A DNA stretch of 64,000 nt, taken from assembly GCA_018646675.1 (NCBI GenBank), contig JABGUH010000012.1, positions 1 to 64,000 of the forward strand, in the 5' to 3' direction. A program made the position numbers and the translations under genes. The DNA is from Bdellovibrionales bacterium (GTDB taxonomy: Bacteria > Bdellovibrionota > Bacteriovoracia > Bacteriovoracales > Bacteriovoracaceae). Positions 51,275 through 59,274 of this stretch are shown here, piece by piece (within the stretch, counting starts at the first letter, position 1; every line of letters starts with the position of its first letter). The notes beneath the pieces were generated by a model, which worked only from the letters and a program-made list of their open reading frames with translations, searched no databases and was not told the DNA's origin.

Positions 51275-51973
51275 ATGATCAAAGGTATCAGACTAGCTCT
51301 TATCCTTGCCACATCTGTGCTCTTCTCTCCGGCCTTTGCCGGGGAGGAGAGCCTTTATGACTTTCTCTGGCTTGACCCTGACAAATCAGTATTTGTTCTA
51401 CAGAACAAACTGTATGAAAAACGTCATACCCTTTATGTTAATGGGATGATCGTTAAAAGTGTTAATATTGAATTTCAAAAAAACTATGGTATGCAACTAC
51501 GTAGTGGTTTCTTTTTTACCAATGATCTGGCGATTGAAGGATTCTACAATCGTTATACTACCTCATTTAATACTGCCTATCAAAATATTAAAGTAATTAA
51601 CGGCAGCGAGCCATTTATTCGCCGGCTTCATAGTTCCTACGGACTAAATGGAGTCTGGTCACCATTCTATGGAAAAATAAATACATTCAACCATATATTC
51701 TATTTTGATTGGTCGTTCTCGGTTGGTTTGGGGAAAGTGAACGCCGATAGTAATCGAAAGAGTGTAGTCGATCCCAATGTCCCCAGTTATTTTGAAAAAG
51801 AGAGCTACAATACTCTCTTTACTGGCTCTAATCTACGTTTTTATCTTACCCCGAAAGTACATTTAAATGTTGGTGTGCAAAATAGTTCGTTTTATGGTGA
51901 TGACCCTGTTGGAAATACTAAATCTGTAACACATCAGATCGACTTCTTAATAGGACTCGGCTTTTCGTTTTAG
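51275..51973 (+). CDS. Outer-membrane beta-barrel protein (OMP_myx_plus type)
   Basis: 232 residues from ATG 51275, which has GAGGAG upstream and follows the VWA stop by one base. A signal peptide (LALILATSVLFSPAFA) precedes SLYDFLWLDPDKSVFVLQNKLY and alternating strands (MQLRSGFFFTNDLAIEGFYNRY, NHIFYFDWSFSVGLG). The end IDFLIGLGFSF has the terminal Phe expected for a barrel. The opening DFLWLDPDKSVFVLQN matches the barrel family found in myxobacteria and relatives beside gliding/TonB-like motors. In Myxococcus xanthus GltA, GltB and GltH are such barrels in the Agl-Glt complex. It would be the outer-membrane station of the machine encoded here. Confidence 0.8.
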   Translation: MIKGIRLALILATSVLFSPAFAGEESLYDFLWLDPDKSVFVLQNKLYEKRHTLYVNGMIVKSVNIEFQKNYGMQLRSGFFFTNDLAIEGFYNRYTTSFNTAYQNIKVINGSEPFIRRLHSSYGLNGVWSPFYGKINTFNHIFYFDWSFSVGLGKVNADSNRKSVVDPNVPSYFEKESYNTLFTGSNLRFYLTPKVHLNVGVQNSSFYGDDPVGNTKSVTHQIDFLIGLGFSF

Positions 51974-51991
51974 CTCGGGAGAGTGTAAAAG

Positions 51992-53470
51992 ATGCGAATA
52001 TCACTATTAATGGCTTTAATATTTTCATGCAAATTGCTGGTCGATTGCTTTGCTGCCGACCCTTCCTTGTTGTCTGACCTACCTCGGTTAAAGATTCGAA
52101 AGGGGAGTGCTGCTAATGTCGCCAAACAACTACTGTTAAAGCGTCTTCCCTTCTCATCAGTCTACTATGTTCAACAAATGATAAATAAGACTGAAAAACT
52201 ATCTGCTGAGGATATGTTGTTGATCAGTCATGCAGCTTATCTGACAAGTGAAGACTATTTTTTCAACATTAAACAGTCTCATCTGCCCGCAGATAGAGGT
52301 GAAGGTATCGACTTCATTATGGGCCTTAAGCTGGCCAAGCTAAAGCAGTGGAATCAAGCGTTGAGTTACTTTGGGAATATGTTGATTGATGATCGGAATT
52401 ATGCTGAAGGTCGATTGTATATGGGAAGTATTTATTATCAACAGGGCAAGCAAGTTTTGGCCCGTCAGCAGTTCTCGCTATGTATTCAGAAAGCGAAAGA
52501 GCGGCAAACTGAGACAGACGATCGTAGTTTGAAACACTACTATGGCCATCTACAGGACAGCTGTCAGATGGATCTGGCCCGGATCGCTTATCATGATCAG
52601 AATATGAATGCCGCGGTGGACGCCTATGATAAAATTAATAAGCGCTCCTATCGTTGGCCCGATCTATTACTAGAGAAAGCATGGGCAACTTATCAGATGG
52701 AAGATTATAATCGAGCCTTGGGTTTGCTGGTAACATATAAGTCTCCATTTCTTAGAGACCAGATATTCTTTCCCGAAGCTGAAGTCCTAACCGCATTGTC
52801 ATATTTCCGTCTCTGCTTGTGGCAGGATACATTTCGGGTAATTAGTCACTTCTATCGTAGCTATGCTCCTTGGGTTTTGGCGTGGCGTGGCTTACTGCAA
52901 AGTGAGGGGCGTGGCAGTGATAAGTACTATCGGTTGGTAACAGACGAGAGCTTAAAACCGGAAGTAGAGAAACTCCATCTTGCGACTCTAATCAATCAGT
53001 TACGAACAGAGGTGAAATTTCACCTCCTGTTGAATCGAGTAGAGAAAATTAACTATGAGATCAGTAAGCTCGCTCGTTATCGCCAAAATAAGCAAATCAA
53101 GCGCTTGATTGGAAGGTTGGAGCGTTTAAAGAAGCTGAAGATTAAGGCGGTTAGTCGACTGGTTCGTAATAAGATGATTACTTTAACCAAGGAGTTAACA
53201 CGTTTTGCGTTTGAGATGTTTAACATAAAGCTAGAGATGATTTCGCGTCAAAAAAATCTGATTTATCGCGACGAAACATTAGTCGCAGATCGCGCACGTG
53301 GGAGTTTGAATTTTGTTAAGCGCAAGACTAATCAATACTTCTGGCGTTTTTCTGGAGAATTCTGGGCCGACGAATTAGGCGACTATAGTTTCGGGCTCCA
53401 ATCTAACTGTGAGATCAAGAGTAAGAAAGTGGCCCACACCACAAGAGTGAGGGAGGTGGCAAGTGAATAG
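51992..53470 (+). CDS. Periplasmic TPR protein (GltC-like position)
   Basis: 492 residues with a signal peptide (LLMALIFSCKLLVDCFA). TPR-like helical pairs lie in about 100-300, for example AKLKQWNQALSYFGNMLID, AEGRLYMGSIYYQQGKQVLARQQFSLC, and YQMEDYNRALGLLVTY. The C-terminal part (about 350-460) is rich in Lys/Arg and helical (LARYRQNKQIKRLIGRLERLKKLKIKAV), likely coiled coil. It would bind partner proteins in the periplasm. Position and domain suggest the role of GltC in the Myxococcus machine, but sequence evidence for a specific name is weak. Nineteen bases follow the barrel gene; its end overlaps the next gene by eight. Confidence 0.7.
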   Translation: MRISLLMALIFSCKLLVDCFAADPSLLSDLPRLKIRKGSAANVAKQLLLKRLPFSSVYYVQQMINKTEKLSAEDMLLISHAAYLTSEDYFFNIKQSHLPADRGEGIDFIMGLKLAKLKQWNQALSYFGNMLIDDRNYAEGRLYMGSIYYQQGKQVLARQQFSLCIQKAKERQTETDDRSLKHYYGHLQDSCQMDLARIAYHDQNMNAAVDAYDKINKRSYRWPDLLLEKAWATYQMEDYNRALGLLVTYKSPFLRDQIFFPEAEVLTALSYFRLCLWQDTFRVISHFYRSYAPWVLAWRGLLQSEGRGSDKYYRLVTDESLKPEVEKLHLATLINQLRTEVKFHLLLNRVEKINYEISKLARYRQNKQIKRLIGRLERLKKLKIKAVSRLVRNKMITLTKELTRFAFEMFNIKLEMISRQKNLIYRDETLVADRARGSLNFVKRKTNQYFWRFSGEFWADELGDYSFGLQSNCEIKSKKVAHTTRVREVASE

Positions 53471-53753
53471 GGTGTACGATTTTCTATTTTGGGCCACCAT
53501 AACTGCGCTGGTTATCGCATTGATGACACCCGCGATTGCTAATGGTGAGAGCAGTAAAGGCAAGGAAAATGTTGTTTACAAGTATAAGCAGTATGAGTTT
53601 ATCGATCTCTCCAATATGAAGGTCAACGGCAGATTGGCCGCGCCTGGAGATATCTCCGTTAAAAAACGAGAAAGACGCCACTTTAAACGTCAGCTATTTA
53701 ATCGGAAGCACTTTAAAAGCAACATGGTTAGAGATATTAAAACATTAAGGTAG
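53463..53753 (+). CDS. Small exported basic protein, conserved in motor clusters
   Basis: 96 residues, GTG start overlapping the TPR gene. A signal peptide (FWATITALVIALMTPAIANG) precedes a short basic domain: YEFIDLSNMKVNGRLAAPGDISVKKRERRHFKRQLFNRKHF. The pattern F-x-DL-x3-V-x-G-x-L-x-x-P...R...F...R..F recalls a small protein found between the TPR and TolQ genes in gliding-type clusters of myxobacteria (from memory). Function unknown. It lies 10 bases before the TolQ-like gene. Confidence 0.6.
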   Translation: MNRVYDFLFWATITALVIALMTPAIANGESSKGKENVVYKYKQYEFIDLSNMKVNGRLAAPGDISVKKRERRHFKRQLFNRKHFKSNMVRDIKTLR

Positions 53754-53763
53754 GGGGAGAGAG

Positions 53764-54456
53764 ATGGAAAATGAAATTGTAAATCAGGTAGTGCAGGAGC
53801 AGACACTACTACAAAACATGGCCCTCTTTATGGATGAAGGTGGTATCTTTATGTGGATAATACTGCTGATCTGGACGATAGGAATCGGGATTTCTGTCGA
53901 GCGATTGCGGGCTTTGTGGGTTTACGATATTGATGGTGACAACCTGATGGAACGGGTTAAAAAGCATGTGTTATTAAATGAAGTGAAACAGGCGATTGTT
54001 CTTTGTTCCAACTCAAAGGCGTTGCTGGCCCAAGTATTAAAAAATGGTCTTAAAAGAGCAAATCAGAGTAAAGAGCAAATTGAAGATGCAACCCATGCAA
54101 CTATCTTAGAAGTGATGCCCCAGGTGGAAAAAAGAGTTCCTCACTTGGCACTGATTGCAAATATCTCCACACTAATGGGGCTGTTAGGAACAATTTATGG
54201 TCTGATCCAATCATTTAGTGCGGTGGCAACTGCTGATCCTGCATCAAAGGCAAAATTGTTGGCGTTGGGGATTTCCAAGGCGATGAACACCACGGCAATG
54301 GGGCTGCTATCGGCAATCAGTATCATGGTGATTCACTCTCTTTTGACTAGCAAGTCTGACAAGATACTGGGTGAAATTGAAGAGTTCTCAGTTAAGTTAG
54401 TAGATATCCTCGGTACGCAAAAGTGTCGAGCCAAAGTAGGTAAGGATAATGAATAA
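53764..54456 (+). CDS. TolQ/ExbB/MotA-family motor subunit (AglR-like)
   Basis: 230 residues. Three transmembrane helices are seen: GGIFMWIILLIWTIGIGISVE (about 27-48), LIANISTLMGLLGTIYGLIQSF (about 127-148) and KAMNTTAMGLLSAISIMVIHSLLT (about 172-196). The conserved LMGLLGTIYGLIQSF and MNTTAMGLL blocks define the proton-channel family. With two ExbD/TolR-type partners in the next genes this forms a proton-driven motor, as AglR with AglQ and AglS in Myxococcus. The gene overlaps the following one by eight bases. Confidence 0.9.
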   Translation: MENEIVNQVVQEQTLLQNMALFMDEGGIFMWIILLIWTIGIGISVERLRALWVYDIDGDNLMERVKKHVLLNEVKQAIVLCSNSKALLAQVLKNGLKRANQSKEQIEDATHATILEVMPQVEKRVPHLALIANISTLMGLLGTIYGLIQSFSAVATADPASKAKLLALGISKAMNTTAMGLLSAISIMVIHSLLTSKSDKILGEIEEFSVKLVDILGTQKCRAKVGKDNE

Positions 54457-54940
54457 CTATAAATATAAGAAAAAGAGGAAGATGGAACGGTTGAACCTGA
54501 TCCCTATTTTGGATGCAGTGTTCATCTTTATCTTCTTTTTGTTGATGTCGGCACAATTTGTCGATATTTATCAGATTGGCAGTGATGCTCCGGCAGTAAA
54601 AACGGCCATGCCTGATCAATCAAAACAAGAGCCCTTTGTTCTCGTTTTAGAAATTAAACGTGATCAATTAATAGTTAAACAAGGGGTAGATGAGCAAGTG
54701 GTCAAGGTAATTCGCCGTCTACGTGGTGGAGGGTATGATTTAGAACAGTTAAGTGAATTGCTGGTAACAATTAAACAACAGAATCCCAAGGAAGATGCAA
54801 TTATTTTTCGACCGCTTTCAGGAATCGCTTATTCGGCAATTGTTAAAATTATGGATACGGTACGTCTGAGGCCTGCTGCAGGGCAACCCGGAAAAACGAA
54901 GACTCTATTTGAACGGGTAATCTTCGAAACAGTTATATAA
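54449..54940 (+). CDS. ExbD/TolR-family motor subunit (first)
   Basis: 163 residues. A short basic cytoplasmic N-terminus (NNYKYKKKRKMERLNLIPILD) leads into a single helix beginning NLIPILDAVFIFIFFLLMSAQF; its Asp (about residue 22) is the position that carries protons in this family. The periplasmic part (about 55-163) is the D/E-type domain. It differs from the second ExbD-like protein in a charged insert (RRLRGGGYDLEQL). It would be one of the two TolR-like partners of the TolQ subunit. Confidence 0.88.
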   Translation: MNNYKYKKKRKMERLNLIPILDAVFIFIFFLLMSAQFVDIYQIGSDAPAVKTAMPDQSKQEPFVLVLEIKRDQLIVKQGVDEQVVKVIRRLRGGGYDLEQLSELLVTIKQQNPKEDAIIFRPLSGIAYSAIVKIMDTVRLRPAAGQPGKTKTLFERVIFETVI

Positions 54941-54958
54941 GTTGAAAGAGGAGTGGTG

Positions 54959-55456
54959 ATGAGAAAAAAGCGAAATATGCTTCGCCGTAGCAGACGTGAG
55001 CCACTTGAGCTGGATATTAACTCGTTGTTAGACATTCTAGTTATCCTGTTGGTATTTTTGCTCAAGAGCTTCAACGCCTCTGACCTAACTGTCGATCTGG
55101 TTAAAAATTTGGAACTACCTGACTCTAAAGTACGTCGTTTGGGAGAGCATGCAGTTGTGATTCAGGTGAATAATAAACGAGAAATTTGGGTGAATAATAA
55201 ATTGATTGGACAGGTGGAGAACGGCCAAAATATAAATCAATCGTTGTATGATCGCTTAATAGAACTACAGTCATCCAATAATAATGTGACCACCGACAAA
55301 CAGAGTGCTCGTGCTGCAATCGATAGTGGTAAAGGTCGAGCGGTTAATATTCTACTGGACCGAAGTCTACGTTATCGTACTGTTGCCCAGGTAATGCATA
55401 CTGCGGCGATGGCCGGGCACCCTCAGTTCAAGTTTATTGTTCAAGGGAGGGATTAG
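54959..55456 (+). CDS. ExbD/TolR-family motor subunit (second)
   Basis: 165 residues from ATG 54959 (two in-frame GTG codons just upstream are too close to GAGGAG). Basic N-terminus (RKKRNMLRRSRREPLELDIN), then the helix NSLLDILVILLVFLLKSF with the channel Asp in LLDIL. The periplasmic domain ends HTAAMAGHPQFKFIVQGRD, typical of ExbD. Two non-identical ExbD-like proteins per TolQ is the AglQ/AglS arrangement rather than the Ton or Tol arrangement, although Ton systems with two ExbD also exist. Confidence 0.88.
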   Translation: MRKKRNMLRRSRREPLELDINSLLDILVILLVFLLKSFNASDLTVDLVKNLELPDSKVRRLGEHAVVIQVNNKREIWVNNKLIGQVENGQNINQSLYDRLIELQSSNNNVTTDKQSARAAIDSGKGRAVNILLDRSLRYRTVAQVMHTAAMAGHPQFKFIVQGRD

Positions 55457-58354
55457 ATGATTTGGCGTTTAGCGGTTGTCCTACAACTTTTACTCCTACT
55501 TACTGGTCAGGAGCTATTCAGCAGCACTGAAGCCGAGTCAGTAGAGATGTCTAAGCGCTGGCAAAAACTATATCGACTGGTAAATCATGAAGTACGAACA
55601 ATTAAACAGGTCAAAAAAATTGGCCCAGGACTGCGCTATCGGTTGCTAGAGCTATACTCTGAAAAGATGACCCTGATTAAGAAGAGGGAAAATCGTCGGT
55701 TTCTACTTGCCCCCCCCAGAGGGCTTGTTGCAAAACAGCGATTTTTTGCTCATTCTCGCTCTCTCTATTATCGTGCCAAACGGCACGGACTTGATATTTT
55801 AAAGGACTATCCTAACTATCAGCTGAAGAGTAATATCTATTACACTTTGGCACTTAATGCACGAGATTTTGGGAAGAACAAAGTTACTCGTATATATCTT
55901 CAACGAGCGATTAAATATTCAAAACCTGGTGAAGATATCTACTACCAGGCGATGGTCTCCTTGGCCGAGCACTACTATAACACCAAGAAGTATCAACTGG
56001 CGGTAGCATTATATAAATTTGTTCTACAAAACAAAGAAGATGAGTGGTTGACTAAGCATCTTTATAATTATGGTTGGTGCCTATTTAAATTAAAAAATTA
56101 TGATTTGGGATTGGAGCAGTTGGTTAACTCCTATCAACTGGCGAAGCAGGGCAGATATATAAATCTTTCAAAACAACTGCTAGATGGTTTGGCCACTTTT
56201 TTTGTTTATAGCAAGCAATCTGAAAGAGGTGGTCAGTTTTTTGAGTTAGAAATTGTAGATGCGACCTCTTATTTGGTTAAAATGGTTAAAGTTGCAGCAG
56301 ACCTTGGCCACTACCCAGTTATTACTAAACTTTTGGCCCAATCAGATCGGTTGCTACAACAACAAAAAAAGATCAATCTTGAGGGACAGATCCAGCTTTG
56401 GCAGATGAAAATGGTGATCTATCGTCAGTTTGCCAAACGACAGTTGTTATTTTTGACTGCACAGGAAGTTGCAAAGCTCTCATTAGAACACAAAATTACT
56501 GCTGATTCACTTGGCCCAATCATTGAGCAGATAAAGGAGTTTGTTGGATTTATGCAGGTGGAGTTGATTAAAGATGTTCGAAAGAGCGATCGACGATATT
56601 CTAAAGATTCTTTGGCCCGAATTATGGCCTATTTTGACATTTTGGCCCAAGTTGACCGTAAAAATATCGCTCGCTACCGTTATTATCAAGGAGAGAGTGC
56701 TCTTTCGGTTGGTAGGTACACTGCCTCCGCCAATCTCTACATGGAAGCGGTAGATTTAATTAAGGTTGAAAAGAAGAATTTAGATTATCGTCAGAAATGT
56801 ATCGACTCTCTGATGGCATTAATCGATCGCCATCGCATTCCAGCTAAGTTAATGCGAAAAGTTAAGCTTTTTGCCTTTGGGAACTATCTACTTTTCTGGC
56901 CGAAGGGTGAGCTGGCGGCCAAGATATCAATTCGGATATTTGATCTATACCTGGCCCAAGGTGACGATGTTAACTCTTTGATTGTTTTAGATAATTTTGC
57001 AAAAAATTGGTCAACAGAGAGAGAGAGTCAACGCTCTTTAGCCGTTCGTTTGATCGATCACTATGTTGGTAAACGTAGTGCAGATAATTTAGCTTTGATC
57101 ACAATGAGGCTAACCAAGGGTTATCTTGGGTTTAAAAGAAAGTATATAGAGGAGACGGTTACAATATTAAGTTCTCTACTATTTGAAAATAATCAAAAGC
57201 TAGAGCAAGCAGGAGATGTTAAAGGTGCTGTTGCTGGTTATCTTACACTGTTCAAAAATAAAAAATATCCAGCAAGGATTAGGGCCAAATCTGCACTAAA
57301 GATGGCGGTGATGGAGTCACGTTTAGGCAATGATAAGGGTTCCTACCATTGGATGAACCGCTCTCTTCCGCTATTTACCTCGGCTGAAATTATTGAGCAA
57401 GTGGATGTCTACTATCAGTTGGCAGTTCGTTATAACCTGTTGCAAAATTTTGGCAATGCGACTAAATTAGGGAACAATCTGTTGGGCAGACTTTGTACTC
57501 CACCTGTAGCAGTTAGGAAGCTGCGAAAAAAATTCTTTCAGTTAGTATTACTGACTGGACATGTTAACAAAAAAGGTGATTTTGATCTGTCAAAACTGAT
57601 GCAGCAGGGGGGGCAATGTGGTCTGGCCAAAAGCTATCTACACTCACAGCAAAATATATTTTTAAAGCAGGAGATCGAATTTGCCAAATTAAACCAGTTG
57701 TTGGTTTTGTTGAAGGAACATGGAGATAATAAAAAATTAAGGACCTATTTTTTTGAGCGCCTAATGGCCGCATTTTTAATTGATGGGGGAGCAAAAGGCA
57801 AGAGAGCATCATTGATTATCCCTGCCTTATTACGCATCGCTGCTACTGGCAGTGCTGATGATCAAAAACTGGTTAAGGGAGCATTGGCATTAGATCTATT
57901 AGCACAGGATATAGCGAAGTTTAAAACTGTGCAGTATAAAATGGAAAAGTTTGCTATGGATGGCTTTAATCACTACTTAAAAGAGCGCTTTGTTTCACTG
58001 AATGATCTACAAAAAAGAGCCGCTGCTATCAGTGCCACTGGTGATGCGACCGTTACCTATTTAGCCTATAGCTATATCCTAGATGGCTTTGATACCCTGT
58101 CGGTAGAGTTGCTAACTTTTTCACCACCAATTAAAGATTCGGATTTTCAAAAAGAATTTAAAAAACAGATGAAGAGTTTGGAACGCAATAATCGTCGCAA
58201 GAGAGAGAGAGTGGCCAAGAGTGTGGCCAAGTTACGTCGCCAAGGAGAGGTGTTGGTAGATTTTAAAACTTTTGCCGCCCCTGAGAGTAACCAAGAGTTA
58301 AAAGCAAACTCTAGTTACCCTTTAATTAAGAGCGTCGTTTTAGCTGATCGGTAA
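55457..58354 (+). CDS. Large periplasmic TPR protein (GltD-like position)
   Basis: 965 residues with a signal peptide (VVLQLLLLLTGQELFSSTEA). TPR-like repeats are spread over about 90-260 and 380-690: YQAMVSLAEHYYNTKKYQLAVALYKFVLQ, LYNYGWCLFKLKNYDLGLEQLVNSYQLA, YQGESALSVGRYTASANLYMEAV. The last ~100 residues are charged and helical (KEFKKQMKSLERNNRRKRERVAKSVAKL). It has no enzymatic motif and should act as a scaffold in the periplasm. It follows the ExbD gene directly (stop and start adjacent). Size and place match GltD in Myxococcus. Confidence 0.75.
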   Translation: MIWRLAVVLQLLLLLTGQELFSSTEAESVEMSKRWQKLYRLVNHEVRTIKQVKKIGPGLRYRLLELYSEKMTLIKKRENRRFLLAPPRGLVAKQRFFAHSRSLYYRAKRHGLDILKDYPNYQLKSNIYYTLALNARDFGKNKVTRIYLQRAIKYSKPGEDIYYQAMVSLAEHYYNTKKYQLAVALYKFVLQNKEDEWLTKHLYNYGWCLFKLKNYDLGLEQLVNSYQLAKQGRYINLSKQLLDGLATFFVYSKQSERGGQFFELEIVDATSYLVKMVKVAADLGHYPVITKLLAQSDRLLQQQKKINLEGQIQLWQMKMVIYRQFAKRQLLFLTAQEVAKLSLEHKITADSLGPIIEQIKEFVGFMQVELIKDVRKSDRRYSKDSLARIMAYFDILAQVDRKNIARYRYYQGESALSVGRYTASANLYMEAVDLIKVEKKNLDYRQKCIDSLMALIDRHRIPAKLMRKVKLFAFGNYLLFWPKGELAAKISIRIFDLYLAQGDDVNSLIVLDNFAKNWSTERESQRSLAVRLIDHYVGKRSADNLALITMRLTKGYLGFKRKYIEETVTILSSLLFENNQKLEQAGDVKGAVAGYLTLFKNKKYPARIRAKSALKMAVMESRLGNDKGSYHWMNRSLPLFTSAEIIEQVDVYYQLAVRYNLLQNFGNATKLGNNLLGRLCTPPVAVRKLRKKFFQLVLLTGHVNKKGDFDLSKLMQQGGQCGLAKSYLHSQQNIFLKQEIEFAKLNQLLVLLKEHGDNKKLRTYFFERLMAAFLIDGGAKGKRASLIIPALLRIAATGSADDQKLVKGALALDLLAQDIAKFKTVQYKMEKFAMDGFNHYLKERFVSLNDLQKRAAAISATGDATVTYLAYSYILDGFDTLSVELLTFSPPIKDSDFQKEFKKQMKSLERNNRRKRERVAKSVAKLRRQGEVLVDFKTFAAPESNQELKANSSYPLIKSVVLADR

Positions 58355-58380
58355 CCGGCAAGATGGTTATGGAGGTAGAG

Positions 58381-59274
58381 ATGAAACAGGTAACAATAAT
58401 ATTAGGCTTTTTGATTATGCTTTCAGCCTGTTCTCATGCCCCATCTTATCTCCGGATCGAGAAGCGCAGTGAAGATCTATTAATAAAAGAGTCGTATCAA
58501 CGGTATACCCAAGAGCATATTGTTCAGGAGATGGGGGCCAAGGATGGCAAGGAGATCTCACTAACTCTTAAGTGTTATGGTGGAAAAGTAGAGAATACCC
58601 TTACGGCCAGCAAAACCACAGCAATTGCAAACTTAAAGAGCGCTGCGATGTGGATAGATCTTGCTAACTGTTTTTATCTGCAGGGAGCGATGGCAAAAGC
58701 AAGGTTTTTTTACCGTTATGCCCTCAGCGTTCCGAAGTTATCAGCTCGGCAGCGAGCGATTATCTACAACAACCTAGGGATTATCGCACTACAAGCAGGG
58801 AATAGCACTTTAGCTCAAGGGCTACTCACTAGATCAGTCAAAGAAGATAAAATGTTTCTAACTCCCCACTTTAATCTGGGGCATCTGCTTGTCCGTCTTG
58901 GATTATGGGAGCAGGCTTCAGCACATCTGAAGCCCCTGTTAACTAAAGGGCCAAAAGATGTGGACCTTCTTTTTGCATTGGGATCGATTCATCTCTTTCG
59001 CAAAGAGTATTTAAAGGCTAATCAATATTTTGCACAAATTGGCAATGTCTATTATCAAAGAGAGAGCATCTCTAATTTTTACGCACTTAGTTTGCTCAAT
59101 AGTGGCAAGGTTGCCGATGCACTTACCATTTGGAAGATGGGAAAAAGAGGTGATCAAGCTTCTAAATACTACTCACTGACGAAGAGTGTTGGTCAAAGGA
59201 TTGAACAAGCGATTGAAGCCTTGGAGAGCAAGAAAAAAATCCTAACCACCAAGAAGGAGCAGGCAGATGGATAA
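58381..59274 (+). CDS. TPR lipoprotein (GltE-like position)
   Basis: 297 residues from ATG 58381, which has GGAGG five bases upstream; an upstream in-frame ATG (58363) is less well placed. The lipobox is MLSAC (Cys at about residue 16). TPR motifs include AAMWIDLANCFYLQGAMAKARFFYRYAL, IIYNNLGIIALQAGNSTLAQGLLTRSV and VDLLFALGSIHLFRKEYLKANQYFAQI. It is probably attached to the inner leaflet of the outer membrane. In the Myxococcus machine GltE is such a lipoprotein. It overlaps the FHA gene by eight bases. Confidence 0.8.
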   Translation: MKQVTIILGFLIMLSACSHAPSYLRIEKRSEDLLIKESYQRYTQEHIVQEMGAKDGKEISLTLKCYGGKVENTLTASKTTAIANLKSAAMWIDLANCFYLQGAMAKARFFYRYALSVPKLSARQRAIIYNNLGIIALQAGNSTLAQGLLTRSVKEDKMFLTPHFNLGHLLVRLGLWEQASAHLKPLLTKGPKDVDLLFALGSIHLFRKEYLKANQYFAQIGNVYYQRESISNFYALSLLNSGKVADALTIWKMGKRGDQASKYYSLTKSVGQRIEQAIEALESKKKILTTKKEQADG